A DNA stretch of 64,000 nt from Allgaiera indica (GCF_900106675.1 NZ_FNOB01000006.1:62001-126000); one strand, 5' to 3'; positions 32,592 through 42,510 are shown, counted from the first letter of the stretch. Notes: generated from the letters alone by a model not told the origin. Program-made: numbers and translations.

Positions 32592-33464
32592 TCAGGCGCG
32601 TTTCGATTCGCTGACCAGCCGCAGGATCATCGGCGTGAAGATCAGCTGCATGGCGAGGTCCATCTTGCCGCCGGGGATCACCAGCGAATTGGCGCGGGTC
32701 ATCCAGCTGTCGTGGATCATCGAGTTGAGATAGGGAAAATCTATGCCGCGCGGATTCTTGAAGCGGATCACCACCAGGCTTTCGTCGGCGGTGGGGATCC
32801 AGCGCGCGATGAACGGGTTCGAGGTATCGACCACCGGCACGCGCTGGAAATTGATGTCGGTCTGGGAAAACTGCGGGCAGATGCAATGCACATAGGCATG
32901 CATCCGGCGCAGGATGACATCGGTCACCGCCTCGGTCGAATAGCCGCGGCTGGCCTTGTCGCGGTGGATCTTCTGGATCCATTCCAGGTTGATCACCGGC
33001 ACCACCCCGATCTTCAGATCCGCCAGCGCGGCCAGATCGACATCCTCGTTGACCACGGCGCCATGCAGGCCTTCGTAGAACAGCAGGTCGGACCCTTCCT
33101 CGAAGGGCTTCCAGTCGGTGAAATGGCCGGGCGGCGTCTTGTGGCGGGCCGATTCGGCCTCGTCGTGGATGTAGTGGCGGGTCTCGCCGGTGCCGGTTTC
33201 GCCATAGCTGCGGAACACCTCCTGCAGCTTCTCCAGCTCGTTCGCCTCATAGCTGAAATGGCTGAAGGTGGCGTCACCGGCGGCCAGGCGGGTTTCCAGC
33301 TGCGTCTTCATGTCGGCGCGGTTGTAGCGGTGGAAGGCATCGCCCTCGATCGAGACCGGCCGGATGCCTTCGCGGCGGAAGATCTGGTCGAAGGTCGACT
33401 TCACCGTGGTCGTACCCGCCCCGGACGAGCCGGTGACCGAGATGATGGGATGCTTTTTCGACAT
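32592..33464 (-). CDS. cbbP: Phosphoribulokinase
   Basis: The 290-residue protein starts [21 protein letters not shown], with the variant P-loop of bacterial phosphoribulokinase. It makes ribulose-1,5-bisphosphate from ribulose-5-phosphate, the step unique to the Calvin cycle together with Rubisco. Bacterial enzymes of this type are allosterically controlled by NADH and AMP. It is followed closely by cbbT and preceded by cbbF (15-base gap). Confidence 0.96.
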   Translation of the reverse strand: MSKKHPIISVTGSSGAGTTTVKSTFDQIFRREGIRPVSIEGDAFHRYNRADMKTQLETRLAAGDATFSHFSYEANELEKLQEVFRSYGETGTGETRHYIHDEAESARHKTPPGHFTDWKPFEEGSDLLFYEGLHGAVVNEDVDLAALADLKIGVVPVINLEWIQKIHRDKASRGYSTEAVTDVILRRMHAYVHCICPQFSQTDINFQRVPVVDTSNPFIARWIPTADESLVVIRFKNPRGIDFPYLNSMIHDSWMTRANSLVIPGGKMDLAMQLIFTPMILRLVSESKRA

Positions 33465-33479
33465 TGGCCTTCTTTCGTC

Positions 33480-34484
33480 TCAGGCGCGGAACAGGCCGCG
33501 GTTACCGAACAGCGCCGAGACCTCCTGCTCCGGCAGATCGTGGTAAGAGGTCACGCGATCGACCTTGTCGGCGGTACCGAAGACGAAGGGCGTGCGGGCG
33601 TGCAGATGATCGGGGACGCAATCGAGGATGCGGCGCGTGCCGGTGGTGGCCTTGCCGCCGGCCTGTTCGATCAGGAAGGCGATGGGCAGGCATTCATAGA
33701 CCAGACGCAGCCGGCCCTGGGCATAGCCCGCGCGCTGGTCGGCGGGGTACAGGAAGATCCCGCCACGCGACATGATGCGGTGGGTTTCGGCCACCAGCGA
33801 CGCAACCCAGCGCATGTTGAAGTTCTTGCCGCGCGGGCCGTCCGCCCCGGCCAGACAATCGTCGATATAGGCGCGGATCGGCTTCGACCAGTGGCGGTAG
33901 TTCGAGGCGTTGATGGCGAATTCGCTGGCAGTGTCGGGGATCGAGGGAATATCGGGCGTTTCCTCGAACCCGCCGCTTTCGCGGTCCAGCACGAAGCGGC
34001 GGACGCCGGCGCCGAAGCTGATCACCAGGGCGGTCTGGGGTCCGTAGATGAAATAGCCGGCGGCGCGCAGCGCGTGGCCGTCGCGCAGAAAGGTGGCCTC
34101 GGCGTCGTCCTGCGCCGGCTGGATCGCGAAGATCGTGCCGATCGAGACGTTCACGTCGATGTTCGAGGATCCGTCCAGCGGGTCGATCGCCAGCGCCAGC
34201 GCCCCGTCCGGATCCAGCCCCGCCACCGCGTCGCGTTCCTCGGATGCATACCAGCGCACCCCGGTGCCGCGCAGCGCGGCAAAGAAGGCCTCGTCCGCCA
34301 TCACGTCCAGCGCCTTTTGCGTGTCGCCGTCGGTGTTCTCGCCGACATTCGCGCCCAGTGCCCCGCCCAGCGCACCGCGCGAAATCAGATGCGACAGATC
34401 GGCCGCGACCTTGCACAGCGCCCCGATCGCGGGGGCCAGATCCGTCGGTATCCGAGGTTGAGTCTGCGCCAGTTTCGGCATCAT
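33480..34484 (-). CDS. cbbF: Fructose-1,6/sedoheptulose-1,7-bisphosphatase, class I
   Basis: The 334-residue protein is a class I FBPase with the metal-binding motif [12 protein letters not shown] (about residues 107-118) and the late segment [19 protein letters not shown] 34484 (followed by a second ATG) has GGGAGG eight bases upstream; the longer frame to 34583 would run through the promoter region. It is the first gene of the cbb operon, divergent from cbbR. Confidence 0.93.
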   Translation of the reverse strand: MMPKLAQTQPRIPTDLAPAIGALCKVAADLSHLISRGALGGALGANVGENTDGDTQKALDVMADEAFFAALRGTGVRWYASEERDAVAGLDPDGALALAIDPLDGSSNIDVNVSIGTIFAIQPAQDDAEATFLRDGHALRAAGYFIYGPQTALVISFGAGVRRFVLDRESGGFEETPDIPSIPDTASEFAINASNYRHWSKPIRAYIDDCLAGADGPRGKNFNMRWVASLVAETHRIMSRGGIFLYPADQRAGYAQGRLRLVYECLPIAFLIEQAGGKATTGTRRILDCVPDHLHARTPFVFGTADKVDRVTSYHDLPEQEVSALFGNRGLFRA

Positions 34485-34543
34485 CGGCGGGGCCTCCCTT
34501 CCCCTTGGTTGCCGTTGATCTTGGCGATCCAGAATGATAAAAC

Positions 34544-34562
34544 AATTTCGTTTTTGGAACTT
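34544..34562. promoter_or_regulatory. Candidate CbbR operator
   Basis: An imperfect dyad AATTTC-N7-GAACTT containing a T-N11-A spacing, typical of LysR-type sites, lies in the 92-base gap between divergent cbbF and cbbR. CbbR normally binds such a region to activate cbb genes and repress itself. Confidence 0.5.
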
Positions 34563-34576
34563 GCGTGTAAGAAAAA

Positions 34577-35515
34577 TTGTCACACAAGGTCGATCGGATC
34601 ACCCTCAAGCAACTGCGCGCCCTGGCCGAGGTCGCAGCCTCGGACAACATCGTGACGGCGGCGAAGAATCTGGGCCTGACCGGGCCTGCGGTGCACAGTC
34701 AGCTGCGCACCCTGCAAGACGCCCTGGGCGTGGATTTGCTGTCGCATCAGGGGCGGCGCAAGAACTCTCCCACCCCCGAGGGCACCGTGCTGTTGGAGGC
34801 CCATGCCCGCATCCGCGCGATCCTGGAACGCGCCCTGGCCGAGATCGACGACATCCGCGCGGGCACGACGGGCACGGTGGTTCTGGGCGCGGTCAGCACG
34901 GCGAAATATTTCGCCCCGCAGATCGTCGCGCGGTTGCAGACGGACATGCCGGAATTGCAGATCACCCTGAAGATCGCCAACCGCCAGGCCACCATCGCCG
35001 CGCTGGCGCGGGGCGAGTTCGATCTGTGCATCATGGGCCGCCCGCCGCGCGCGCCGCTGGTCGAGGCGGTGACGCTGGGCGACCATCCCCATGTCATCAT
35101 CGCCGCCCCCGGCCATCCGCTCACCGATGCCCCGGGCCCGCTGCTCGAAGAGCTGACCCGGCACCGGTTCCTGCTGCGCGAGGAAGGCTCGGGCACCCGG
35201 GCGCTGGCGATCCGCTTCCTGACCGAGATGCCGGCCGGGCAGCGTCTGGAAACGATCGTGATGGATTCGAACGAGACCATCAAGCAGGCGGTGATGAGCG
35301 GGCTGGGGATCGCGCTGATCTCGGCCCATACCGTGGCGCAGGAGGTGGTGGACGGCCGCCTGGCGATCCTGGATGTGAAGGGGATGCCGCTGGTGCGGCA
35401 ATGGTTCTTGCTGCACGGGTCGGACGAGCCGCTGCGCCCGGCCGCGGCGCGGGTGTATGACTGGCTGGTCGCGCGGTCGGACGCAATGCTGCCGAAATTG
35501 CCCGGCGTCTTCTGA
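34577..35515 (+). CDS. cbbR: LysR-type regulator of Calvin cycle genes
   Basis: The 312-residue protein begins [19 protein letters not shown] with a LysR helix-turn-helix (about residues 20-45) and a co-inducer domain. The only usable start is TTG 34577, because an in-frame TAA lies at 34568-34570; no strong ribosome binding site is seen, which suggests low expression. It is divergent from cbbF, the standard cbbR arrangement. Known CbbR proteins sense RuBP or NADPH-related signals. Confidence 0.9.
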   Translation: MSHKVDRITLKQLRALAEVAASDNIVTAAKNLGLTGPAVHSQLRTLQDALGVDLLSHQGRRKNSPTPEGTVLLEAHARIRAILERALAEIDDIRAGTTGTVVLGAVSTAKYFAPQIVARLQTDMPELQITLKIANRQATIAALARGEFDLCIMGRPPRAPLVEAVTLGDHPHVIIAAPGHPLTDAPGPLLEELTRHRFLLREEGSGTRALAIRFLTEMPAGQRLETIVMDSNETIKQAVMSGLGIALISAHTVAQEVVDGRLAILDVKGMPLVRQWFLLHGSDEPLRPAAARVYDWLVARSDAMLPKLPGVF

Positions 35516-35541
35516 CAGGCCGGCCGGGGCCGCCCGCCCCC

Positions 35542-36333
35542 CTAGTCGGCCATGCTGATCTCGACGCCCGCGCTTGCCAGGGCTTGGGCCAGATCCTCGG
35601 GCGGGGCGCTGTCGGTGATGATCGAATCGAACAGGTCCAGCGTCCCCAGATGCGCAAAGCCGCTGCGGCCGAACTTGTCGCTGTCGATCACCAGATGCCG
35701 GCCCTCGGACTGATCCAGCATCGCGCGCTTGACCGCGGCATAGCCCTCGACGGTCTCCATCGGACCCTGGGGCAGCAGCGCCGACGCGCCCACGAAACAG
35801 CGCCGCACCCGGTAGCGGCGCAGGAAATCCACCGTTTCCGCGCCCACCACCGCGGCCTCGGTCGGCAGATAGGTGCCTGGGCAAAGGATCACCTTCGCGG
35901 CGCCGTTGTGTCCCAGCGTCATCGCCACATGCAGCGAATTGGTGATCGCCGTGCAGCGCGTGCCCGCGAAGGACAGAAAGCGCGCCACCTGCAGCGTGGT
36001 CGCGCCGGAATCGATCATCAAGGTCTCTCCCGGCTGCACCAGGGCCGCAGCCCGGGCGCCGATGCGCTCACGTTCCCGGCTGCGGGCGCGGCCACGTTCG
36101 TCCAGCGAAGGCGCCGTGCCGGGGCTGGGCGCCGAGGCACCGCCCAGGGCGCGCGTCACCAACCCCTTGCGCTCCAGCGCCTCGAAATCACGCCGCACCG
36201 TCTCGGTCGAGACGCCGAAGCGTTCTGCCAGGTCGCCGACGCGGACATGGGGATGCAGGCGCAGCTCGGACACGATCTGTTCGCGGCGCTCGGATTTGCG
36301 CAGGCGCGTGGCGTTGCCCTTGGTCTTTTGCAC
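35542..36333 (-). CDS. DeoR-family transcriptional regulator
   Basis: The 263-residue protein has the DeoR winged helix (VRVGDLAERFGVSTETVRRDFEALERKGLVTRALGGA, about residues 29-65) and a C-terminal sugar-phosphate isomerase-like sensor domain with SGATTLQVARFL and the late VIDSDKFGR segment. DeoR regulators usually respond to phosphorylated sugars. No sugar operon adjoins it, so its targets are unknown. It is convergent with cbbR. Confidence 0.85.
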   Translation of the reverse strand: MQKTKGNATRLRKSERREQIVSELRLHPHVRVGDLAERFGVSTETVRRDFEALERKGLVTRALGGASAPSPGTAPSLDERGRARSRERERIGARAAALVQPGETLMIDSGATTLQVARFLSFAGTRCTAITNSLHVAMTLGHNGAAKVILCPGTYLPTEAAVVGAETVDFLRRYRVRRCFVGASALLPQGPMETVEGYAAVKRAMLDQSEGRHLVIDSDKFGRSGFAHLGTLDLFDSIITDSAPPEDLAQALASAGVEISMAD

Positions 36334-36394
36334 GGGCGTTCCTTTCGGCGGGCCTCCGGCTTCCTGGCAAATTTGTGGCTCATCCCACTAATTA

Positions 36395-36411
36395 GCAACA
36401 AAAAAGGTTGC
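36395..36411. promoter_or_regulatory. Small inverted repeat upstream of the DeoR gene
   Basis: GCAAC-N7-GTTGC is a perfect 5-bp dyad about 60 bases upstream of the DeoR start, inside an AT-rich stretch that probably holds the promoter. It could be an autoregulatory operator, but the evidence is only position and symmetry. Confidence 0.3.
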
Positions 36412-36547
36412 CAATCGAAGAAAATGATGGTGCTTTCGTGCGACGTTTCCACAAAGGCCGCGGTCCTGGGCACCACGGTGCGCGCCAGGGCCGGGCGCGG
36501 CCCTATCAGGATGCGGCGCGGCAACGGCGGCGGCGGCGGAGGACAAC

Positions 36548-38203
36548 TTGGCCCTATTCTTGATCAATCTCGCGGGTGCGGTGGCGCTGCTGATCTGGGC
36601 AGTGCGGCTGATCCGCACCGGGGTCGAGCGCGCGTTCCTGGCGCCGCTGCGCAGCCTGTTGCGGCGGGCGACGGCATCGTGGGTCTCGGCGGCGGGCGCC
36701 GGGGCGGCGGCGGCGATCGTGTTGCAAAGTTCGACCGCCGTCGCGGTTCTGACGGCGGCCTTCGCGGGGACCGGGTCGCTTTCAGGCAGTGCCGGGGTGG
36801 CGCTGATCCTGGGGGCCGATGTCGGATCCGCGGTGGTGGCGCAGATCCTGCTGGCGCCGCTGCAGGGGCTGATGCCGCTGCTGCTGGTCATCGGGGTGAC
36901 ACTGTTCCTGAAATCCGCGGATCGGCGGCCGCGGCAGGCCGGGCGCATCCTGGTGGGGCTGGCGCTGATCCTGCTGGCGCTGACGCTGATCCGCGAGGCC
37001 GCCGAACCGCTGCGCCACAACGCGCTGGTGGGCACGGTGCTGCGCTATCTGGCCTCGGATCTGATCAGCAGCTTCATCCTGGGCGCGGCGATCACCTATG
37101 TGATGCATTCCAGCGTCGCGGCGGTGCTGATGCTGGTGACCTTCGCGGCGCAAGGCATGCTGCCGGGACCGGGGGCCGGGGCGCTGGTTCTGGGCGCGAA
37201 CCTGGGCGGCGCGCTGATCCCCTTCCTGCTGACCCTGAAATCCGATGTGCCGACACGGCGGATCATGGCTGCGAACCTGATGCTGCGCGGCGGTGGCGCG
37301 GTGGTTGCGCTTCTGGTCCTGCGGCTCTGGCCCGAGGGCCTGGGCTGGCTGGGCGCCGATCACGGGCGCCAGGCGATCAACCTGCATCTGGTCTTCAACC
37401 TGGCGGTGCTGGTTATGTCGCTGCCGCTGCTGCCCGCCGTGGTGCGCGCGACGGTGGCATTGTTCCCCGATCCCGCCGCCGGCGCCGACGCGCCGCGCTT
37501 CACCGCGCTGGACGAGGGCGCGCTGGCCGATCCGCGCCAGGCGATCGGCAACGCCCAGCGAGAGGTGCTGCGCATGGGCGAAGAAGTGCAATCGATGCTG
37601 CTGCCGGTGCTGGGCCTGTTCCGGCGCTGGGACGAGGCCGCCGTGCAGCGCATCCTGGCAAGCGAAGATGAGGTCGACCGGATGCATTTCGAGACCAAGC
37701 TTTACGTCGCCCGCCTGCAGGAGGCCCCGCTGACCCCAGAGCAATCGCGCCGCGCGATGGAGATCGCGAGTTTTGCCAACAATTTCGAGGAGGCGGGGGA
37801 TCAGATATCGACCAACCTTCTGGACCTGGCGCGCAAGATGAACGACTCGGGCCTGGCGTTTTCCGACGCCGGCTGGAACGAGCTGACGGATTTTCACGAC
37901 CGGGTGCTGTCGAACGGGCAACTGGCGCTGAACGTGATGATTTCCAACGATCTGGAAGGTGCGCGGCAATTGGTCGAGGAAAAGGACCGCGCCCGCGCCG
38001 CCGAACAACGCCTGCAGGAACAGCACCTGGCGCGTCTGCGCAGCGGCAATTCGGCAAGCATCGAGACCAGCAACCTGCATCAGGAGATGCTGCGCGCGCT
38101 CAAGTCCGTCAACACCGCCTTCTGCCAGGTCGCCTATCCGCTGGTCGAACAGGCCGGCGACTTGCTGTCGACCCGGTTGACCAAGGCCGCCGAACGGGCC
38201 TGA
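36548..38203 (+). CDS. Na/Pi cotransporter family protein with PhoU-like domain
   Basis: The 551-residue protein has two Na/Pi-cotransporter repeats, each with a QSSTA-like motif (LQSSTAVAVLTAAF at about residue 58; MHSSVAAVLMLVTF at about 188), then hydrophobic segments and a C-terminal helical PhoU-like region (about 330-540). The start is TTG 36548, preceded by GGAGG in GGCGGAGGACAAC; the ATG at 36511 is out of frame. It probably moves phosphate or a similar anion with sodium. Confidence 0.82.
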   Translation: MALFLINLAGAVALLIWAVRLIRTGVERAFLAPLRSLLRRATASWVSAAGAGAAAAIVLQSSTAVAVLTAAFAGTGSLSGSAGVALILGADVGSAVVAQILLAPLQGLMPLLLVIGVTLFLKSADRRPRQAGRILVGLALILLALTLIREAAEPLRHNALVGTVLRYLASDLISSFILGAAITYVMHSSVAAVLMLVTFAAQGMLPGPGAGALVLGANLGGALIPFLLTLKSDVPTRRIMAANLMLRGGGAVVALLVLRLWPEGLGWLGADHGRQAINLHLVFNLAVLVMSLPLLPAVVRATVALFPDPAAGADAPRFTALDEGALADPRQAIGNAQREVLRMGEEVQSMLLPVLGLFRRWDEAAVQRILASEDEVDRMHFETKLYVARLQEAPLTPEQSRRAMEIASFANNFEEAGDQISTNLLDLARKMNDSGLAFSDAGWNELTDFHDRVLSNGQLALNVMISNDLEGARQLVEEKDRARAAEQRLQEQHLARLRSGNSASIETSNLHQEMLRALKSVNTAFCQVAYPLVEQAGDLLSTRLTKAAERA

Positions 38204-38233
38204 GGGCACCTCTGGACGCCGAGGACGCCAGTG

Positions 38234-38449
38234 TCAGGTCTTTGTCTTCTTGGGGGTATCGTCTGCCGGGGGCGTATCCGGGCGTTCTTTTCCAAGCCGG
38301 ATCGCGCGCAGCCTGGCGGTTTTCTCGGCGCGAAGCTCGGCTTCGCTTTCGGTGATCAGGCGCGATGCCGCGCTGGTGCGATCATGTGGCGCAAGAGGCC
38401 TGGCCAGATGGGGCACGAAAGGGTCTTTGGTCTTGCGGTCCTTCGACAA
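38234..38449 (-). CDS. Small hypothetical protein
   Basis: The 71-residue protein begins MSKDRKTKDPFVPHLARPLAPHDRTSAASRLITESEAEL and is highly charged, with a basic, proline- and lysine-rich end. It has no cysteine, signal or membrane segment. A helical middle (about 28-52) rich in Glu, Ala and Arg looks ordered. It lies downstream of the cold-shock gene on the same strand with a 75-base gap. I cannot assign a function. Confidence 0.55.
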   Translation of the reverse strand: MSKDRKTKDPFVPHLARPLAPHDRTSAASRLITESEAELRAEKTARLRAIRLGKERPDTPPADDTPKKTKT

Positions 38450-38524
38450 GGTGGCTTCCTTCGGCTCCTGCGGTGCGTCGGACCAGGGGCGCGGGAACAG
38501 GCATGCCCCCGCGCCATCCGGATC

Positions 38525-38731
38525 CTAGGCGAGGACCAGATTTGCGGCCGATTCACGACCATCGCGCCCGGTCTCGATATCGAAATGGACAGCCTGACCG
38601 TCCTTGATCTCGCGCAGACCGGCGCGTTCGACGGCCGAGATATGAAGGAAGATGTCCTTGTTGCCATGGGCCGGGGCAATGAAGCCGAAGCCCTTAGCGG
38701 AATTGAACCATTTCACGGTGCCACTGGCCAT
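38525..38731 (-). CDS. cspA: Cold-shock domain protein
   Basis: The 68-residue protein is a single cold-shock domain with both RNA-binding motifs, KGFGFI (RNP1) and DIFLHI (RNP2). It begins MASGTVKWFN as typical for CspA proteins, and acts as a single-strand nucleic acid chaperone. The long intergenic region upstream would leave room for a structured 5' leader, common for such genes. Confidence 0.93.
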   Translation of the reverse strand: MASGTVKWFNSAKGFGFIAPAHGNKDIFLHISAVERAGLREIKDGQAVHFDIETGRDGRESAANLVLA

Positions 38732-39198
38732 CGTGATGTTCCTCTCGTGATTCTCGCCGCCCGCGGAATGCGGCGGCCTGGCAGCTCATTGACGATGGCT
38801 GGCCGCGAGGGAACAGGACATGGAAAATCAGATTGCCCTTCCGACATCGGCCCTGGCGCGCGGGAAGTCAAGACTTATTCGTGAAACCTCAATGGAATAG
38901 CGCAAGCGGCCCGGCGCGGGAAAAAGCGGCGCGGGCAAGCCGCGCGTTATGTCGCGCTTGCGCCCGCAGGCATGACCTGCCACGGTCTTCGCCAGGTTTC
39001 CGCAGGCCACGCATTCCGCGCGGCCGGCGAGTGGAGACGTGTTACCGCAGGCAACCTGATTTCCGCAGGAAACATGCTGCCTGCAGCCGTGGCATCCCGA
39101 CCCGGGCACGACGCGCCAAGACCCGACGGTCCGGCACAACCAAGGATCGCGGCCCTGGCCGCAAAGCGCCCCGAGCCGGGCGCGAAAGGATCACATAC
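38732..39198. other. 467-base intergenic region between cspA and the desaturase gene
   Basis: No convincing gene is present. The motif CCGCAGG occurs four times (near 38964, 39000, 39044 and 39062), with surrounding bases partly repeated as TTTCCGCAGG or TTACCGCAGG. The region should contain the promoters and leaders of the two divergent genes. Open frames crossing it have no family resemblance. Confidence 0.4.
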
Positions 39199-40227
39199 AT
39201 GACGAAAGCGCCCGATGTGGCCGACCTGACCTGCGAGCACAGCGGAAAGTACTGGGTCCGCGTGCTGGCGAAATACCGAGAGCCATCGCATCCGCGCAGC
39301 ATCGCGGAGCTGGCTCTGACGCTGATCCCCTTTGCCGCGCTGATCGGCCTTGCCTGGTGGGCGCTGTCGGTAAGCTACCTGCTTGCCGGGGCGATCTCGG
39401 CGCTCAATGGGGCCTTTCTGGTGCGGCTGTTCATCATCCAGCACGATTGCGGCCACAACGCCTTTTTCCGCAACCGGACGGTGAACGACTGGACCGGCCG
39501 CCTGCTTGGGGTACTGACGCTGACGCCCTATGACGTGTGGCGCCAGACCCATGCGATCCACCATGCCTCGACCGGCAATCTCGACCGGCGCGGGATCGGC
39601 GACCTGCCGGTCCAGACCCTGGCCGAATACCGTGCGGCGCCCTGGCGCAAGCGGCTGGCCTATCGGATCTATCGCAACCCGTTCTTCCTGTTCGGCCTGG
39701 CGCCGGCCTGGCTGTTCTTCGTGCAGAACCGCCTGCCCGTCGGGCTGATGGGATCGGGGCGCAGATACTGGGTCAGCGCGATGGCGACCAATCTTGCGAT
39801 CGCCGCGCTGGTGGGCGCGGGCATCTATCTGTCGCAGGGGCTGCATGTGCTGTTCCTGATCCTGCCGATGGCCCTGGTCGGCGCCTCGGCAGGTGTCTGG
39901 CTGTTCTATGTCCAGCACCAGTTCGAGGACGCCCACTGGAACCGCGAGGCCGATTGGCAGATCCATGACGCCGCCCTGCATGGCAGTTCCCACTATGTGC
40001 TGCCGCCGGTGCTGAAGTGGTTCTCGGGCAATATCGGCATTCACCACGTCCACCACCTGTACAGCCGCATCCCCTTCTACCGGCTGACCGAAGTGCTGCG
40101 CGACCACCCGGCGCTGGATCGCGCCCAGCGCCTGACCCTGCGCGAAAGCCTCCACTGCGCGCGGCTGCACCTGTGGGACGAACGCAGCCGCAAGCTTCTG
40201 TCCTTTGCCGAGGCCCGCGCCGCCTGA
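39199..40227 (+). CDS. Membrane fatty acid desaturase
   Basis: The 342-residue protein has the three histidine boxes of membrane di-iron desaturases: HDCGH (about residue 84), HAIHH (about 120) and HHVHH (about 281), with four or more hydrophobic segments between them. ATG 39199 was chosen because the protein upstream in this frame looks non-coding. It introduces a double bond into an acyl chain or related lipid. Neighbouring cspA may hint at a cold-response role, which is inference. Confidence 0.87.
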   Translation: MTKAPDVADLTCEHSGKYWVRVLAKYREPSHPRSIAELALTLIPFAALIGLAWWALSVSYLLAGAISALNGAFLVRLFIIQHDCGHNAFFRNRTVNDWTGRLLGVLTLTPYDVWRQTHAIHHASTGNLDRRGIGDLPVQTLAEYRAAPWRKRLAYRIYRNPFFLFGLAPAWLFFVQNRLPVGLMGSGRRYWVSAMATNLAIAALVGAGIYLSQGLHVLFLILPMALVGASAGVWLFYVQHQFEDAHWNREADWQIHDAALHGSSHYVLPPVLKWFSGNIGIHHVHHLYSRIPFYRLTEVLRDHPALDRAQRLTLRESLHCARLHLWDERSRKLLSFAEARAA

Positions 40228-40371
40228 TCCGACGCCTCTTTGGCGGACCCTCCTCTTTGGCGCCCCTTCTTTTGCGGCCGGTCAGGCACCCTCGCATTGC
40301 CCGTGCGGCCCGCGCTGTGTATCACGGCCGGGCCGGCGCGGCGCCGGATGGATCGCCATGGATGAGGGATC

Positions 40372-41589
40372 ATGACGCAAACGCCCCCGACCCCGGTCCT
40401 GGCCCCGGTCCCTGCCGCCCGACGCGGGCTGCCTGCGGGCATCTGGGTCCTCGGCGTCGTCTCGATGCTGATGGACATGTCGTCAGAGATGATCCACGCC
40501 ATTTTGCCGATCTACCTGACCCTGGGCCTCGGGGCGAGCGCGCTGACCGTCGGCATCATCGAAGGCATTGCCGAAGCCACCGCCGCGATCACCAAGGTGT
40601 TCTCGGGCGCGCTGTCGGACCGGATCGGCCGGCGCAAGGAACTGGCCGCGCTGGGCTACGGGCTGGCGGCGCTGACCAAGCCGGTGTTCCCGCTTGCCCC
40701 CTCGATCGGCTGGCTGATCGGCGCGCGCTTCGTCGATCGCGTCGGCAAGGGCATCCGCGGCGCGCCGCGCGACGCGCTGGTGTCGGATCTTGCCCCCGAA
40801 GGCCGGCGCGGCGCCGCCTTCGGGCTACGTCAGTCGCTCGATACCGTGGGGGCGTTTCTGGGGCCGCTGGCGGCGATCGCGCTGCTGTGGGCGCTGTCCG
40901 ACAATTTCCGCCTGGTCTTCTGGGGTGCGGTGCCGCCCGCGCTGCTGGCCGTCGTGCTGATCGTGGTCGCGGTGAAGGAACCGCCGCGCCGCCCCGGCCT
41001 GCGCCGCATCAAGAGCCCCCTGTCGCGGGCCGAGCTGCGCCTGCTGGGCCGCGGCTACTGGGCCGTGGTGGCGGTGGGCACATTGTTCACCCTGTCGCGG
41101 TTCAGCGAGGCCTTCCTGATCCTGCGGGCCGAGGACAGCGGCCTTTCGGTCATGCTGGTGCCGCTGGTGCTGGTGGGCATGAACGCGGTCTACGCGGCAT
41201 CGGCCTGGCCTGCCGGGGTGTTGTCGGATCGGATCGGTCGGCTGGGCCTGTTGCTGGCAGGCCTCGTTGCGCTGATCGTGGCCGATCTGTTCCTGGCGCT
41301 GGTGCCGACGCTTGCGGGGCTGAGCGCCGGCGTGGCGCTGTGGGGGCTGCACATGGGGCTGACCCAGGGCCTTCTGTCGGCGCTGGTGTCCGAGACCGTC
41401 CCGGCAGAGCTGCGCGGCACCGCCTTCGGCATGTTCAATCTGGTCACCGGGATTGCGCTGCTGGCGGCCAGCGTGCTGGCCGGGGCGCTGTGGCAGGATC
41501 TGGGCGCGGCCTCGACCTTCCTTGCGGGCGCGGTCTTCGCCTGTCTGGCGATCCTGGCGCTGCCGCTGCTACACCGACGCCTTGCATGA
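40372..41589 (+). CDS. MFS transporter
   Basis: The 405-residue protein has about 12 membrane segments and the MFS motif A GALSDRIGRRKELAALG (about residues 77-93), repeated in the second half as AGVLSDRIGRLGLLLAG. The first segment contains the unusual stretch SMLMDMSSEMIHAILPIYL. No substrate can be assigned. It stands alone between the desaturase gene and a convergent TetR gene. Confidence 0.85.
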   Translation: MTQTPPTPVLAPVPAARRGLPAGIWVLGVVSMLMDMSSEMIHAILPIYLTLGLGASALTVGIIEGIAEATAAITKVFSGALSDRIGRRKELAALGYGLAALTKPVFPLAPSIGWLIGARFVDRVGKGIRGAPRDALVSDLAPEGRRGAAFGLRQSLDTVGAFLGPLAAIALLWALSDNFRLVFWGAVPPALLAVVLIVVAVKEPPRRPGLRRIKSPLSRAELRLLGRGYWAVVAVGTLFTLSRFSEAFLILRAEDSGLSVMLVPLVLVGMNAVYAASAWPAGVLSDRIGRLGLLLAGLVALIVADLFLALVPTLAGLSAGVALWGLHMGLTQGLLSALVSETVPAELRGTAFGMFNLVTGIALLAASVLAGALWQDLGAASTFLAGAVFACLAILALPLLHRRLA

Positions 41590-41660
41590 CGGCCAAGGCC
41601 CGGGCACTTCGCCCCGGGGCTGTTATCCAACCGGAAAATCAGGTCATCAACTGACGACTT

Positions 41661-42353
41661 CTAATCCTGTTGCGCGGCGGCCAGCATATCTTCGAATCCC
41701 GACAGGAACAGCCGAACATTCAGGGCTATCATTCGGGATTCGGGCAGGCAGCCACTGCCTTGGCATAGATGCAGGCGCATCGCGTAATGCGATATGGCGC
41801 CATGCAGCGTCCAGCCCATCTGCCGCAGCGCGTCTGGGGAATCGGGCAACGACAGGCCTTTTTCCGCCGCGGTTTCGCGCATGATCACCTCAAGCAACGG
41901 GGTGACGATCGCCGCAATGTAGTCCGGCGCCAGGTTGGTTTCATCCAGCGAGACATGCAAGAACAGCCGCAGCCATTTGCGGGTAAGCGTCGAGGCCAGG
42001 TAATCAGCGTAGAAACGTTCCAGCCGCTCGGCCACCGGACGCGAGCGATCTTGCAGGGAAACGAACCATGTCGCATTGAAAGCGCCAAGGATTTCATTGC
42101 GATAGACCTCGCGAAGCAGGTCTTCCTTGGTCGGAAAGAAGCGGTAGAGCAGGCGTTGCGAGATGCCGCAGCGATCCGCCAGCTGGCGGGTCTGCGCCGT
42201 CAATCCATGCTCGGCGAAGAACTCTGCCGCGACTTCGAGGATCTGCGCGCGCCGTTCGTTGAACGGCAGCCGCACCGCGCCCGCGCGGCCGCTTCGGGCC
42301 TTGGGGGCGCGCCCTGGCCGATGATCGGGTTGCCTGTCTGGCTTCGGCTTCAC
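41661..42353 (-). CDS. TetR-family transcriptional regulator
   Basis: The 230-residue protein has a basic 30-residue N-terminal extension followed by a TetR helix-turn-helix (ILEVAAEFFAEHGLTAQTRQLADRCGISQRLLYRFFPTKEDLL, about residues 38-80) and an all-helical ligand domain. It is divergent from the broken NIPSNAP gene; a palindrome suitable as operator lies in the gap. Confidence 0.83.
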   Translation of the reverse strand: MKPKPDRQPDHRPGRAPKARSGRAGAVRLPFNERRAQILEVAAEFFAEHGLTAQTRQLADRCGISQRLLYRFFPTKEDLLREVYRNEILGAFNATWFVSLQDRSRPVAERLERFYADYLASTLTRKWLRLFLHVSLDETNLAPDYIAAIVTPLLEVIMRETAAEKGLSLPDSPDALRQMGWTLHGAISHYAMRLHLCQGSGCLPESRMIALNVRLFLSGFEDMLAAAQQD

Positions 42354-42496
42354 GCACGCTCCATGATTGTGCTTCGCGGTCCGGTCTCAAGCGCCCTGCC
42401 CTGGCCGGGCCCGGCACTTCCTGCCCCGTTTCTACGTCGTACCCCATTGCTAGCGCGCCGGCCGTGCAGGTGGCAATCGTCCGCGTAATCCTCTTA

Positions 42497-42510
42497 TCGT
42501 CGATTGACGA
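42497..42510. promoter_or_regulatory. Candidate TetR operator
   Basis: TCGTC-GATT-GACGA is a perfect 5-bp dyad in the 255-base divergent gap between the TetR gene and the NIPSNAP gene. Its size and place suit a TetR-family operator; binding is not shown. Confidence 0.4.

Noticed and set aside
36511-36547. ATG 36511 as the start of the Na/Pi cotransporter
   Set aside because: It is in another frame from the protein. The TTG at 36548 has a good GGAGG site and fits the family N-terminus.
38828-39139. Minus-strand open frame with repeated CGN and ACGN cysteine motifs
   Set aside because: The repeated cysteines come from the CCGCAGG motif read on the opposite strand. There is no homology, and codon usage does not look coding.
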